From: Amphritea pacifica | GTDB taxonomy: Bacteria > Pseudomonadota > Gammaproteobacteria > Pseudomonadales > Balneatricaceae | Reading direction: 5' to 3' | Assembly: GCF_016924145.1 (NCBI RefSeq) | Contig: NZ_JAFFZO010000010.1 | Location: forward strand, 62,001 to 126,000 | Length of the DNA: 64,000 nt | Shown: in pieces, positions 36,997 to 47,384 of the stretch | How the letters are laid out: each line of letters opens with the position of its first letter | How positions within the stretch are numbered: position 1 is the first letter of the stretch | The notes under the pieces: generated by a model | The model's input: the letters and a program-made list of their open reading frames with translations, nothing else | Told to the model about the DNA's origin: nothing | Databases searched by the model: none | Position numbers and translations under genes: made by a program

Positions 36997-38028
36997 TTAA
37001 CCTGCCACTCCATTCTGTTGTCTGGCCTGCACCTGGTGGCGCTTCTCCGTTATCGCCTGACTCAGTTCATAGACCGCCATGGCGTACAAGCGGCTGTGAT
37101 TGTAACGGGTGATAACATAGAAGTTGTGTAACCCAAACCAGTGCTGGAACTCACCATCAGTTTCCAGACGGATCAGAGTTGCTTTGCTGTCAGCATCCAG
37201 TCCTTTACGGGTACGGATACCCCGTTCCGACCACTGCGCCAGGGTCAGCTCAGGCTTCAGATCGCCATTAATCCAGGCTTCATCCGCCAGTTGCTCCATC
37301 ACTACATTACTGCGCACAGGTTCACCCGCTTTCCAGCCATGAGCCTGGAAATAGTGGGCAACGCTGCCAATAGCATCGACCGGATTATTCCAGATATCTT
37401 TCTTGCCATCGCCATCAAAATCAACAGCAAAGCTTCTGAAGCTGCTGGGAATAAACTGTCCGAATCCCATGGCGCCAGCATAGGAGCCTTTTAAGCTGAA
37501 CGGATCAACCCCCTCTTCCCGCAGCAGGTAGAAATACTCTTTTAGCTGCCCCTGAAAGAATTTGCCCCGCGGAGGGTAATCAAAACCAAGCGTCGACAAC
37601 GAATCGACCACCCGATAGCTGCCCATATTGCGTCCATAGCGGGTCTCCACACCGATAATAGCGACAATAATCTGTGCGGGAACACCGTAAGTCTGTTCCG
37701 CCCGTTGTAGCGCTTCAGCATACTGATCCCAGAATTCAAGGCCCTGATCTATGCGGGCATCGCGCAGAAAGATATTGCGATACTCGCCCCAGTTAAGGCG
37801 TTTTTCTGCCGGCCGGGAGATCGCTTTAAGAATACTTTCCTGACGTTCAGCTGAATCCAGAACTGTCCGGATCTCCTTTTCATCGAACCCCTCTTGCGCC
37901 ATTTCGGCGATAAACGGCTGGGCTGCTGGGTGATCGCCATATCCATGAGCCGCTGCCTGCCCCCCCCATAACAGACCCGTACTGAGAACAGCGCTACTGA
38001 GCCACTGTGAAAATTTTGTTCTGAACAT
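36997..38028 (-). CDS. mltB: Lytic murein transglycosylase B
   Basis: 343 aa. A signal peptide (about residues 1-27) ends near AAAHG. No lipobox cysteine is seen, so the protein may be soluble, unlike E. coli MltB. The catalytic glutamate is in AIIGVETRYGRNMG (about residue 126). PPRGKFFQGQLKEY and GAMGFGQFIPSSF are family signatures. It cleaves glycan strands to 1,6-anhydro ends and lies between rodA and rlpA. Confidence 0.94.
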   Translation of the reverse strand: MFRTKFSQWLSSAVLSTGLLWGGQAAAHGYGDHPAAQPFIAEMAQEGFDEKEIRTVLDSAERQESILKAISRPAEKRLNWGEYRNIFLRDARIDQGLEFWDQYAEALQRAEQTYGVPAQIIVAIIGVETRYGRNMGSYRVVDSLSTLGFDYPPRGKFFQGQLKEYFYLLREEGVDPFSLKGSYAGAMGFGQFIPSSFRSFAVDFDGDGKKDIWNNPVDAIGSVAHYFQAHGWKAGEPVRSNVVMEQLADEAWINGDLKPELTLAQWSERGIRTRKGLDADSKATLIRLETDGEFQHWFGLHNFYVITRYNHSRLYAMAVYELSQAITEKRHQVQARQQNGVAG

Positions 38029-38172
38029 ATCACCCTACCTATATTTGCCAAAACCACCTGGCATTCCCTGAACCATTGAAGCGCTTAACACGGCTCTCAG
38101 CTGAATCCTGACTTTATCACAGTGACACCAGAACAAAACCGCTGAGTTATTATGTTTATTGAATCTGCCCTC

Positions 38173-39309
38173 TTAATGGCTGATCATCTGCCGGTGCGCC
38201 TGAACCGACATCAGCAAGCCAAACCCTGCCATCAGAGTCACAATCGAGGTGCCCCCGTAGCTGACCAGTGGCAGCGGTACCCCCACAACCGGCAAGATGC
38301 CACTCACCATACCGATATTGACAAAGACATAGACAAAAAAGGTCAGCGTGACACTGCCAGCTACCAGACGACCAAAACTGTCCTGGGCCTTAGACGCAAT
38401 AACCAGTCCCCGGGCAATAATCATCAGATAGATCCCCAGCAGCATCAGAATGCCGATCATCCCCAGCTCTTCGCCCATGACCGCAATAATGAAGTCCGTA
38501 TGACTTTCCGGCAGAAAGTCCAACTGAGACTGGGTACCCAGCATCCAGCCTTTACCCTCTATACCGCCGGAACCGATGGCGGCCTTCGACTGAATAATGT
38601 TCCAGCCCGCGCCCAGAGGATCACTTTCAGGGTCCAGAAAGGTCAACACCCGCTGCTTCTGATAATCTTTCATCACCATCCACAATCCGGGCAGGCCCGC
38701 CGCTGCAACCGCTAACGCGCCAAAGATATAACGCCAGTAGATACCGGAAAGCAGCAATACAAACACACCGGAAGCGGCGATCAGCAGTGATGTCCCCAAA
38801 TCCGGCTGTTTCATAATCAACACCACTGGCACGAAGATCAGCACCAGCGAGATCACAATATGACGAAAGCTTGGCGGTAATGGCCGGTTAGCCAGATAAC
38901 AGGCTACCATCAGCGGCAATACCAGTTTGACAATCTCCGCTGGCTGGAAACGAAACCCGGGCAGGGCGATCCAGCGTTGCGCGCCTTTCGCCCCCACCCC
39001 CACCAGCAGCACGGCCAGCAGCAATCCCAACGAGATGACATACATTGCCGGTGCCCAGCGGGCAAACAACTGAGGCCGCAACTGGGCGAACACCGTCATC
39101 ACCACCAGTCCCGCGCCCATCCGCACCGCCTGACGCACCACATAGCCCATATCACCACCGGAGGCACTGTATAGCACTAACAGCCCATAACCACACAGCA
39201 CCAGAATAAACAGCAGCAACCAGGCATCCAGGCGGGTGTAGGACCAGAGTCCCCGGCGCCGCGCCAGGTGCGGCTGGGCATCGGGCATAGTACGCTGAAA
39301 ATCAGCCAT
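38173..39309 (-). CDS. rodA: Rod-shape peptidoglycan glycosyltransferase RodA
   Basis: 378 aa SEDS-family glycosyltransferase for the elongasome. About ten helices are seen. The signatures ALPGFRFQPAEIVKL, KQPDLGTSLLI and GVPLPLVSYGGTSIV include the catalytic aspartate region. The ATG at 39309 overlaps the mrdA stop (ATGGCTGA) and has GGAG 9 nt upstream. Confidence 0.96.
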   Translation of the reverse strand: MADFQRTMPDAQPHLARRRGLWSYTRLDAWLLLFILVLCGYGLLVLYSASGGDMGYVVRQAVRMGAGLVVMTVFAQLRPQLFARWAPAMYVISLGLLLAVLLVGVGAKGAQRWIALPGFRFQPAEIVKLVLPLMVACYLANRPLPPSFRHIVISLVLIFVPVVLIMKQPDLGTSLLIAASGVFVLLLSGIYWRYIFGALAVAAAGLPGLWMVMKDYQKQRVLTFLDPESDPLGAGWNIIQSKAAIGSGGIEGKGWMLGTQSQLDFLPESHTDFIIAVMGEELGMIGILMLLGIYLMIIARGLVIASKAQDSFGRLVAGSVTLTFFVYVFVNIGMVSGILPVVGVPLPLVSYGGTSIVTLMAGFGLLMSVQAHRQMISH

Positions 39310-41236
39310 CCTTTGCGACTCCTGCCAGCTCATCCACTTCCGAATCCTGACGTTTAAGCTGCATAAAGGCGTCGATCACATCCCGCGCTATCGGTGCCGC
39401 TGTACTGGATCCCCCGCCGCCATTTTCAACGATCACCGAAACCGCAATTTCCGGATTGTCGGCTGGCGCAAAAGCGACAAACAGGGCGTGATCGCGATGA
39501 CGTTCTGCCATGCTGTCAGCATCGTAGACCTCATCCTGCTTAATTCCGACCACCTGAGCCGTACCGGTTTTACCGGCAATCTGAAAGTCCAGCCCATGGC
39601 CTATTTTACGGGCGGTCCCCCGGGGGCCGTGAACAACGGCGATCATGGCATCGATTATCCGCTTCCAGTACTGGTTATTTTTCAATTTAATATCCGGTAA
39701 TACCGCTTTAGTGCCTTCCAGTCCACTGATATCAACCACACTACCTTCGGTCAACTTGTCAGCTTTATGCTTGTTATGCTTCATCACGCCTTTCAGCATA
39801 CGCGGCTGCTTCCATTCGCCACGATTGGCCATCACTTCGGCGGCCGTTGCCAGCTGCAACGGGGTTGCCAGCATCCACCCCTGCCCGATACTCAGGTTAA
39901 GGGTATCGCCGGCAAACCAGGAACCCCGGCCGGTTTTTTTCTTCCACGCCTTTGAGGGCAGGATGCCTGGCAGCGCCTCCGGCAGATCAAGGCTGGTGAC
40001 CTGACCAAAACCAAACCGCCCGAGATAATCGGAGATAATATCCACTCCGGCACGGTTGGCAACATCGTAGAACCAGACATCACAGGACTGATAAATGGCC
40101 ATATCCAGACCCACTGTGCCATGCCCCCCATGCTTCCAGTCACGGTAACGGCGCCCACCACTGGTCAGGGTATAAAACCCGGGATCGAAGATGGTATGCG
40201 TGGGGCTGACCACACCGCTATCGATCACTCCCATCGCTACCATCGGTTTAATCGTAGACCCCGGCGGGTACTGTCCCCGCAGCGCCCGGTTAAAGAGTGG
40301 CAGATCGGGCGACTCCCGCAGGGCTTTATAGTCTTTGGTACTGATGCCGGTGACAAACAGGTTGGGGTCATAACCCGGATTACTCACCAGCGCAAGGATA
40401 CCGCCAGTTTTAGGATCGATCGCCACAATCGCAGCCCGACGTCCCTCCACCAGTTTTTCAGCTGCTTGCTGCAAACGGATATCCAGATAGAGGACGATAT
40501 CCTTACCCGGCACCGGATCTGTTTGCTCAAGTACCCTCATCACCCGTCCCCGGGCATTGGTTTCCACTTTGTGATAGCCAACCTCTCCGTGCAGCAGCGG
40601 CTCGTAAAACCGCTCAATCCCCAGTTTTCCGATATAGTGGGTGGCACTGTAGTTTTTCGGATCGACCCGCTTCAGCTCTTTCTCGTTGATGCGGCCAACA
40701 TAGCCCAGCGCATGTACCAGACTCGCCCCGAACGGGTAGTAACGGATCAGATCGGCCTCGACCTGCACCCCGGGCAGACGCTGATAATTAACCGCGATAC
40801 GGGCAATCTCATCGTCGGTCAGACGAAACCGTAAAGGCACCGTTTCATAGGGCCGACGACGCTGTTTAAGACGTCTATGGAATGACTCCAGCTCCCGCTC
40901 GCTGATGGGAATCAGCTTTTGCAACTCTGCCAGGGTAGCTTCGAGGTCCCCGACCTTCTCTTTCAGCAGGGTGACACTATAGCTGGGCCGGTTATCGGCC
41001 AACAGGGTGCCGTTGCGGTCATAGATCAGACCACGGGTGGGGGCAACCGGTTGTAACTGGATACGGTTATCATCGGATACGGCGGCAAGCTGATCATGCT
41101 GAATCACCTGCAGATAGTAGAGACGGCCGATCAGAACCCCCATCAACAGCACCACAATCACAAAAGCGATCAGCGCACGTGACAGAAACACCCGTCCCTC
41201 TTTTGTGTGATCCTTCAGGCTATCAAACGCGGACAT
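39302..41236 (-). CDS. mrdA: Penicillin-binding protein 2 (MrdA)
   Basis: 644 aa class B PBP, the transpeptidase partner of RodA. One N-terminal helix (about residues 24-45) precedes the dimerisation domain and the transpeptidase domain (about 265-620). The active site shows SxxK in PPGSTIKPMVA, SxN in YQSCDVWFYDVAN-adjacent sequence, and KTGTAQ. It overlaps rodA by 8 nt and is 32 bp from rlmH. Confidence 0.97.
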   Translation of the reverse strand: MSAFDSLKDHTKEGRVFLSRALIAFVIVVLLMGVLIGRLYYLQVIQHDQLAAVSDDNRIQLQPVAPTRGLIYDRNGTLLADNRPSYSVTLLKEKVGDLEATLAELQKLIPISERELESFHRRLKQRRRPYETVPLRFRLTDDEIARIAVNYQRLPGVQVEADLIRYYPFGASLVHALGYVGRINEKELKRVDPKNYSATHYIGKLGIERFYEPLLHGEVGYHKVETNARGRVMRVLEQTDPVPGKDIVLYLDIRLQQAAEKLVEGRRAAIVAIDPKTGGILALVSNPGYDPNLFVTGISTKDYKALRESPDLPLFNRALRGQYPPGSTIKPMVAMGVIDSGVVSPTHTIFDPGFYTLTSGGRRYRDWKHGGHGTVGLDMAIYQSCDVWFYDVANRAGVDIISDYLGRFGFGQVTSLDLPEALPGILPSKAWKKKTGRGSWFAGDTLNLSIGQGWMLATPLQLATAAEVMANRGEWKQPRMLKGVMKHNKHKADKLTEGSVVDISGLEGTKAVLPDIKLKNNQYWKRIIDAMIAVVHGPRGTARKIGHGLDFQIAGKTGTAQVVGIKQDEVYDADSMAERHRDHALFVAFAPADNPEIAVSVIVENGGGGSSTAAPIARDVIDAFMQLKRQDSEVDELAGVAKDG

Positions 41237-41268
41237 CTAAGCAATTCTTCACAGATATGTGTATCAGA

Positions 41269-41736
41269 TTATTTATGATAGGGATGGCCCTGTATGATAC
41301 TCCAGGCCCGATATAACTGTTCAGCCAGCAAAATACGCACCAGCGGATGCGGCAGGGTAAGGCCCGAGAGAGACCATTTCTGATCAGCGATGGCAACACA
41401 CTCCGGTGCCAGTCCATCAGGCCCTCCAACCAGCAGGCAGAGGTTCTGCCCGGACATCTGCCACTGCTCTGCCTGCTCCGCCAACTGTTCAGTACTCCAG
41501 TTTTTACCGCCCACTTCAAGTGCGATCACCCGATCCCCCTTAGGGATCGCCGCCAGCATCTGTTCTCCTTCCTGACGTTTGGCCCGGGCCAGATCCGCCC
41601 CTTTTCCCCGATGACCGAGAGGGATCTCCACCAGCTCCAGAAAGAACTCATTGGGCAACCGTTTGAGGTATTCATTAAAACCTTCGGTTACCCAGCCAGG
41701 CATTTTAGTGCCTACGGCGATAAGGCGTATTTTCAT
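41269..41736 (-). CDS. rlmH: 23S rRNA pseudouridine(1915)-N3-methyltransferase RlmH
   Basis: 155 aa SPOUT methyltransferase that methylates pseudouridine 1915 in 23S rRNA helix 69. [11 protein letters not shown] and the C-terminal [17 protein letters not shown] are diagnostic. The ATG at 41736 is normal. It lies between rsfS and mrdA in the conserved order. Confidence 0.97.
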   Translation of the reverse strand: MKIRLIAVGTKMPGWVTEGFNEYLKRLPNEFFLELVEIPLGHRGKGADLARAKRQEGEQMLAAIPKGDRVIALEVGGKNWSTEQLAEQAEQWQMSGQNLCLLVGGPDGLAPECVAIADQKWSLSGLTLPHPLVRILLAEQLYRAWSIIQGHPYHK

Positions 41737-41817
41737 GTTAAAGCGGATCCCTTTTGTCGCTCCCCCAAAACAGAGGTGAGCGCACGACAGACAACGATAA
41801 CTTAGTCGCAGAAGCGT

Positions 41818-42168
41818 TTAATGTGCTGTGTCCTGCCCCACTTCCTCATCAAAGCCCCAGAGTTTTTCAAGATCATAGAAGCTTCGGGCATCCGGCATCA
41901 TCACATGCACCACCAGATCACCCAGATCTACCAACACCCACTCGCCGGTATCCTGCCCCTCGATCCCCAATGGCATCAGGCCTTTATGCTTCATCTCTTC
42001 CTGCACATGCTGTCCTATGGACATCACATGGCGCTTAGAGGTTCCGCTGGCAATCACCATCCGGTCAGTCACTGTTGATTTATTGGTGACATCAATCTCG
42101 ACGATATCCCGTGCTTTCATATCATCAAGGGCTTCACGTACAGCGCTGATCATCTGATCCATTTCCAT
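41818..42168 (-). CDS. rsfS: Ribosomal silencing factor RsfS
   Basis: 116 aa. Binds ribosomal protein L14 and blocks subunit joining in starvation. SGTSKRHVMSIGQHV and DTGEWVLVDLGDLVVHVM are family signatures. It lies 6 bp after nadD, so co-translated. Confidence 0.96.
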   Translation of the reverse strand: MEMDQMISAVREALDDMKARDIVEIDVTNKSTVTDRMVIASGTSKRHVMSIGQHVQEEMKHKGLMPLGIEGQDTGEWVLVDLGDLVVHVMMPDARSFYDLEKLWGFDEEVGQDTAH

Positions 42169-42174
42169 TAGTAA

Positions 42175-42840
42175 TTATTTACCTTCATTATGTTGCTCAA
42201 AATTATAGAGCCGGTTTTGTTTTATATAGTTCCACACCGCATCCGGTATCAGATAACGGGGAGATTGCCCCCCACTGATCAGTTCCCGGATCTGGGTGGC
42301 TGAGATTCCCAAAGGCGTCAGTTCACGAAAAATCACATGACCCGCAGGTTTTTGCAGCATGGCGTCGACATCATCGATCTCATGCTCGTGGCTGATCTGC
42401 TGCATCTGAGCGCAGGGTTCATAGATCCAGCCGGGCCGCTTAACCACCACAATATGGCAGAGATTCAGCAGTTCAAACCAGCGATCCCATTGCGGCAGTG
42501 ACAGATAAGCATCCATTCCAAGAATCATGCAGACCGGCACTTGCCGCCCCAGTTCCCGGCGAAAAGATTCCAGTGTCAGTACAGTATAGGAAGCATTAGC
42601 TGAGATAACCTCCCGCTCATCAGCCACCAATGCCGGTTCATCGGCAACCGCCAGACGCACCATATCCAGACGCTGCTGACCACTGCGTTCCGGCTGTTGC
42701 CGATGAACCGGAGCTTTGGAGGGCATAAGGGTTACCTGCCTGACGCCCAGCCATTGTTGAATTTCCAGCGCGGTGCGCAGATGGCCATTATGAATAGGAT
42801 CAAAGGTCCCACCCATAAAGACTTTGACGGATTCGCTCAT
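42175..42840 (-). CDS. nadD: Nicotinate-nucleotide adenylyltransferase NadD
   Basis: 221 aa. Converts nicotinate mononucleotide to the dinucleotide in NAD synthesis. The nucleotidyltransferase motif GGTFDPIHNGHLR and the C-terminal ISATQIRELI are visible. I chose the ATG at 42840 over the TTG just before it. It follows proA after 6 bp. Confidence 0.96.
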   Translation of the reverse strand: MSESVKVFMGGTFDPIHNGHLRTALEIQQWLGVRQVTLMPSKAPVHRQQPERSGQQRLDMVRLAVADEPALVADEREVISANASYTVLTLESFRRELGRQVPVCMILGMDAYLSLPQWDRWFELLNLCHIVVVKRPGWIYEPCAQMQQISHEHEIDDVDAMLQKPAGHVIFRELTPLGISATQIRELISGGQSPRYLIPDAVWNYIKQNRLYNFEQHNEGK

Positions 42841-42846
42841 CAAGCG

Positions 42847-44103
42847 TTACTGACGAATATGGCCATCACCCAGCACCACATACTTTTGTGAGGTCAGCCC
42901 CTCAAGGCCTACCGGCCCGCGGGCATGAATTTTATCCGTTGAGATACCAATCTCAGCCCCCAGCCCATACTCGAAACCATCGGCAAAGCGGGTCGAGGCG
43001 TTAACCATTACCGAACTGGAGTCCACTTCACGCAAAAAGCTGCGGGAGCGGGTGTAATTTTCCGTGATAATGGCATCGGTATGATGAGAACCGTACTGGT
43101 TGATATGTTCAACCGCCTCAGCCATATCGCGGACTACCCGGATCGACAGAATGGGGGCCAGATACTCGGTTTGCCAGTCCTCTTCGGTTGCTGCGATAAT
43201 ATCCGGCAATACTTCACGGGTTTTGTCGCAACCGCGCAGCTCAACCCCAATCGACTGATAACGTTCAGCTAACTCAGGCAGAATCTCTGCCGCACGGGAT
43301 TCATGCACCAGCAGTGTTTCCATAGTGTTACAGGTGCCGTAGCGATGGGTTTTGGCATTAATCGCCACATTGATCGCCTTGGTTTTATCAGCATCTTCAT
43401 CAATATAGACGTGACAGATACCATCCAGATGCTTGATGACCGCTACTTTGGCATCACGACTCACCCGTTCAATCAGGCTTTTCCCACCCCGCGGCACAAT
43501 CACATCGACATATTCATGCATCGTAATCAGTTCACCCACCGCTTCACGATCCGTAGTTTTAACCACCTGCACCGTGTGCTCTGGCAGTCCCGCGACTCTG
43601 AGCCCTGTCTGAATACACTCAGCAACCGCTGCGTTACTGTGAATTGCTTCCGACCCGCCCCGCAAAATAGTCGCATTGCCGGACTTCAGGCAGAGACTGG
43701 CCGCTTCCACCGTCACATTGGGACGGGACTCATAAATAATGCCGACCACCCCGAGAGGCACACGCATCTTACCCACCTGAATACCGCTGGGCAGGTAGTT
43801 CATATCGGTGATCGCACCGATCGGATCCGGCAGAGCAGCAACCTGGCGTAAACCTTCGATCATGGTATCGATCTGAGACTGCTTCAGTTCCAGACGATCC
43901 AGCATTGCATCATCAAGACCATTGGCACGGCCCTGCTGCAGGTCTTCAGCATTTGCCGCAACCAGCTTTTCACGGGACGCATCAATCGCATCCGCCATCG
44001 CCAGCAACGCGCGGTTCTTTATTCCGGTATCAGCTTTCGCAATGTCGCGGGAGGCAACGCGTGCCTGCTGACCCAGTTCTGCCATGTACTCTTTAACGTT
44101 CAT
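42847..44103 (-). CDS. proA: Gamma-glutamyl phosphate reductase ProA
   Basis: 418 aa aldehyde-dehydrogenase-fold enzyme in proline synthesis. It reduces glutamyl 5-phosphate with NADPH. The catalytic cysteine is in [26 protein letters not shown] and [13 protein letters not shown] are conserved. It is the first gene of a long minus-strand cluster (proA to lipA), and its partner proB is not in the window. Confidence 0.97.
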   Translation of the reverse strand: MNVKEYMAELGQQARVASRDIAKADTGIKNRALLAMADAIDASREKLVAANAEDLQQGRANGLDDAMLDRLELKQSQIDTMIEGLRQVAALPDPIGAITDMNYLPSGIQVGKMRVPLGVVGIIYESRPNVTVEAASLCLKSGNATILRGGSEAIHSNAAVAECIQTGLRVAGLPEHTVQVVKTTDREAVGELITMHEYVDVIVPRGGKSLIERVSRDAKVAVIKHLDGICHVYIDEDADKTKAINVAINAKTHRYGTCNTMETLLVHESRAAEILPELAERYQSIGVELRGCDKTREVLPDIIAATEEDWQTEYLAPILSIRVVRDMAEAVEHINQYGSHHTDAIITENYTRSRSFLREVDSSSVMVNASTRFADGFEYGLGAEIGISTDKIHARGPVGLEGLTSQKYVVLGDGHIRQ

Positions 44104-44259
44104 AACCTTCCTTCTCCGTCGAGACCGGCCATTATAACCTGCCCGGCAGCGGGGGTCATCGACAGAGAAAGCAAAACAGCAAAAAAGCCGTTTTTGCGAA
44201 GTGACTTAACTGCTATTATCTGCAGGCTTTACTGCCCCGGAATATGTAGCCGTCGGAAT

Positions 44260-45723
44260 ATGGATAAACCGCTTCGTTTTACAACCATGATCAATCAGCG
44301 TACCCGGCTGATGATGACGCTTGGCTGCATCTTGCTCGCAGGCCTGCTGCTATCCGGCATCTACCTCACCGTTGTAGCAGGGAAAATCGCCCAGCTACAG
44401 ACTCGCCAGCAGGGAGAGCTGCTGGGGCAACAAACAGTTACCATGATCAAACCCGCTCTGCTGGCAGGAGACTCTGTCAGCCTCAACTACGTTCTCAATC
44501 AACTGGTAAAGCAGCCTGACATCGACGCCATCATCCTCACCGATCCGAGAGAACGACTACTCGGCCGGGCAGGAGATATCCGCCAGGACAATCTTATCCA
44601 GCAGGATGTACTGATCCGACAGCAGGATGAGACCCTGGCCATCCTTGAGCTATACCTGAATCCGCAAGCGAGCAGATCAAACTTTAACGCGCTGCTGGTA
44701 CAGGCTGCCATTCTGGCCCTGATAACGGTTATTGCCGCCCTCACCGGTTGCTGGTTCAGCCTGAGCCGCAACACGCCCTCCCCGGCAACTAACACTGAGC
44801 CTGCGTTAAACGCAGACGATGCCGCCCCATCAGTAGCAGCGGATGACGAACACTCAACAGAGTTACTCGCTGACAGATCCGCGCAACACAACGAAAGCCA
44901 CCCGGATGAGCTGGTGGATCTGTTAAGGCCGGATGACGCTGCACCGCATATGCCTGGCTTTGCCCCCTTCTGCGATCACAAAGAGCGGGCAGAAACCAAA
45001 GCCCCAACCGATACTATGACTGATGAGGTCAGCGTAGAAGAGATTAGTCTGGAGACACAATCCCGCCAGCGGACACCCAATCCACTGTTTGGCAACAGTC
45101 AGCATGAGATTCAGCTGGATCTGTATGCGTTTGAACAGGAACTGGAACTGATCGTCGCCGCAGAAGAAGCGGGTTATCTGCTCTATCTTGATCTGTCATC
45201 CGGTCACTCAGATAACCTGGCCAGCGAAGAGCAACTGGAACTGCAGGAGTACTATTACCGCATGCTCGACATGGTGATCGCTATCTATCAGGGTGAAGCC
45301 ACCCGAATCGGTAACGGCGATCTGCAACTGGCATTTCTGAAGCCCCACAAGGATGACTCCCACGGAATCAATGCGATCTGCGCCAGCCAGCTGTTTAACC
45401 GCCTTTACAAACTCTTCAACCAGCAACGCATCCGCAGCTTCAAACCCGTCCTGAATCTGCATATGGCGCTGGTGCGCGGTCATTATAAGAAACTCCCGCG
45501 GATGCAGGAGGAGGCCCGTTATCTGACCCATAGCACCGACAGCAACGAACTGGTAACCCATACCGCCCTCAGCGAAGCACCTGATCTCAAGGTCAGCCTG
45601 CTGGCCGGTGCTGATATCCTGCGCGCCGAAGAAGATAAAGTGCTGATCAGATCCGTTAATGATAACTATCAGAAGTTACTGGATAAGCAGGCGCGCCATC
45701 TGCTCAGCAAAATTTTTCCCTGA
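44260..45723 (+). CDS. Membrane protein with periplasmic sensor-like loop and possible degenerate cyclase-like domain
   Basis: 487 aa from the ATG at 44260. Two helices (about residues 19-43 and 146-168) enclose a periplasmic loop of about 100 residues, an arrangement like the AhpA/YtjB membrane proteins. Then comes a long acidic, probably disordered linker (about 175-280). The C-terminal domain (about 290-480) has LLYLDLSSGH, then YYYRMLDMVIAIYQGEATRIGNGDLQLAF. This resembles the spacing of nucleotidyl-cyclase-fold domains, but clear catalytic metal-binding aspartates are not evident. Function is unknown. It is divergent from proA. Confidence 0.65.
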   Translation: MDKPLRFTTMINQRTRLMMTLGCILLAGLLLSGIYLTVVAGKIAQLQTRQQGELLGQQTVTMIKPALLAGDSVSLNYVLNQLVKQPDIDAIILTDPRERLLGRAGDIRQDNLIQQDVLIRQQDETLAILELYLNPQASRSNFNALLVQAAILALITVIAALTGCWFSLSRNTPSPATNTEPALNADDAAPSVAADDEHSTELLADRSAQHNESHPDELVDLLRPDDAAPHMPGFAPFCDHKERAETKAPTDTMTDEVSVEEISLETQSRQRTPNPLFGNSQHEIQLDLYAFEQELELIVAAEEAGYLLYLDLSSGHSDNLASEEQLELQEYYYRMLDMVIAIYQGEATRIGNGDLQLAFLKPHKDDSHGINAICASQLFNRLYKLFNQQRIRSFKPVLNLHMALVRGHYKKLPRMQEEARYLTHSTDSNELVTHTALSEAPDLKVSLLAGADILRAEEDKVLIRSVNDNYQKLLDKQARHLLSKIFP

Positions 45724-45838
45724 GCCAGCACAGGGCAAAGGCGATACAGATCAGCTATAGATTGCGCAACACCTGTATCTGTAATGCCGAATGGTATTCA
45801 CCTATGCTCAGCTCACTGATGACAACCCGGGTATCCCC

Positions 45839-46609
45839 ATGCTAACTGAACTGCTGATCCTGTTTACTGCCGGCTTCTTTGGCGGAGTGCTCAACTCCAT
45901 TGCCGGAGGTGGCAGCTTTATCACCTTTCCAGCACTGCTGCTGGCAGGGGTCCCCCCTATCAGTGCCAACGCCACCAATACATTCGCATCCTGTTCAGGT
46001 TATATGAGTGGCACCTGGGCTTTCAGAAAAGATCTTCTGGCGATTAAAGACCAGTTGCCACGCGTTATCCTGATCAGTCTGATAGGCGGTATCTGCGGCG
46101 CATGGCTGCTACTACAGACCCCGGAAGCCTCTTTTGAGACTGCGGTCCCCTGGCTACTGCTATTTGCCACCCTGCTGTTTATCTTCGGAGGACAACTAAA
46201 CCGGACACTCAGGCAACTGGGAACAAGGCATCGCCATGCCTCAACGGCGGCAGCAACACTGCTCACCCTCCTGCTGTTTGGCGTGTGCCTCTATGGCGGG
46301 TTCTTTAATGCCGGACTCGGCATTATATCCCTTAGCTATCTGGCTCTGGCCGGATATACCGACATCAACCGGATGAACGGTCTGAAACTACTGATATCAA
46401 CCTTTGTATCGCTGATCGCAATTGCGATGTTTATCTATGATGGCGTGATCGCCTGGTATGAAGGCTCAATCGTACTGACAGGCACAGTGGTTGGGGGCTA
46501 TGTCGCCGCCCATCTATCGCGAAAACTGCCTCAACAACAGGTACGCAACTTCGTGAGTGTTGCCAGCATCGGCATCACCCTGTATTTTTTCTATGACGTA
46601 TATCTGTAA
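45839..46609 (+). CDS. TauE/SafE-family sulfite exporter-like permease
   Basis: 256 aa with eight or so helices. The family start FFGGVLNSIAGGGSFITFPALLLAGVPP and the mirrored NAGLGIISLSYLALAGYTDINRMNGLK repeat are characteristic of TauE/SafE (UPF0721) membrane transporters of small organic or sulfur anions. I chose the ATG at 45839; an upstream in-frame ATG at 45791 would add 16 residues. Confidence 0.87.
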   Translation: MLTELLILFTAGFFGGVLNSIAGGGSFITFPALLLAGVPPISANATNTFASCSGYMSGTWAFRKDLLAIKDQLPRVILISLIGGICGAWLLLQTPEASFETAVPWLLLFATLLFIFGGQLNRTLRQLGTRHRHASTAAATLLTLLLFGVCLYGGFFNAGLGIISLSYLALAGYTDINRMNGLKLLISTFVSLIAIAMFIYDGVIAWYEGSIVLTGTVVGGYVAAHLSRKLPQQQVRNFVSVASIGITLYFFYDVYL

Positions 46610-46667
46610 CCAGTTGATAACATCGCAACAAGCGGACACTGATAGCCCACAATAACCGGTCAGACTC

Positions 46668-47291
46668 ATGGATATAATGACACTGCTGCTGTTTATACCG
46701 GCATGTTTCGCACTGAACATGTCGCCCGGCCCCAACAATCTGATGGCGATGAACAATGCCACGCGTTATGGCTTTCATAGCGCCCTCTTTGCCGGTGCAG
46801 GACGACTGATCGCCTTCGCGGGGATGATCTTTCTCGCAGCAGCCGGGCTTGCCGTTATCCTGCACACATCCGCAGCTATCTTCACGGTGATCAAAGTTAC
46901 CGGCGCATGCTATCTGTTCTGGCTGGCATTCAAGCTTTGGACAGCCGATACCCACAGCGAGGAAACAGCGCAGACACAGGAGAATAAGAAACAGTTTGAA
47001 CTAATGCAGCAGGAGTTCTTTCTCGCTGCAGGTAACCCTAAAGCGATCCTGATATTCACCGCCTTTTTACCGCAGTTTGTCACAACTGAGGCACCGGCAG
47101 GCCTGCAGTTTTTTACACTGGGCTTCACCTTCCTGCTGCTTGAGTGGCTGGCGATTGCGATTTACGCACTGTTTGGCCTCTATCTGCGCCAGTGGTTTGC
47201 CGAGCCTCTCAAACGGCAGCTATTTAATCGCAGCTGCGGCACCCTGCTGGCAAGTGCAGGCATCGGACTGCTGTTTACCCGCCGCAACTGA
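46668..47291 (+). CDS. LysE/RhtB-family amino acid exporter
   Basis: 207 aa, six helices, beginning with CFALNMSPGPNNLMAMNNATRYG. This is the SPGPN signature of the LysE/RhtB family of amino-acid efflux proteins. GNPKAILIFTAFLPQFV is the second conserved block. The substrate is unknown. It lies 58 bp after the TauE-like gene on the same strand. Confidence 0.9.
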   Translation: MDIMTLLLFIPACFALNMSPGPNNLMAMNNATRYGFHSALFAGAGRLIAFAGMIFLAAAGLAVILHTSAAIFTVIKVTGACYLFWLAFKLWTADTHSEETAQTQENKKQFELMQQEFFLAAGNPKAILIFTAFLPQFVTTEAPAGLQFFTLGFTFLLLEWLAIAIYALFGLYLRQWFAEPLKRQLFNRSCGTLLASAGIGLLFTRRN

Positions 47292-47370
47292 ATGACACAG
47301 CACCGCTGGCTGACACGTCATCCGGATGCACGGCTATTCTACCCAATCCGAGCATTAGCCTTCGTTAAAG

Positions 47371-47384
47371 TTGATGAAGATCAA
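47371..47384 (+). promoter_or_regulatory. FNR/Anr-type box upstream of the chemoreceptor gene
   Basis: TTGATGAAGATCAA is a perfect TTGAT-N4-ATCAA, the FNR/Anr consensus. A -10-like TATAAC lies at 47405-47410, so the box centre is near -40 relative to the predicted start, the position used for class II activation. This suggests the chemoreceptor is induced at low oxygen. Confidence 0.6.
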
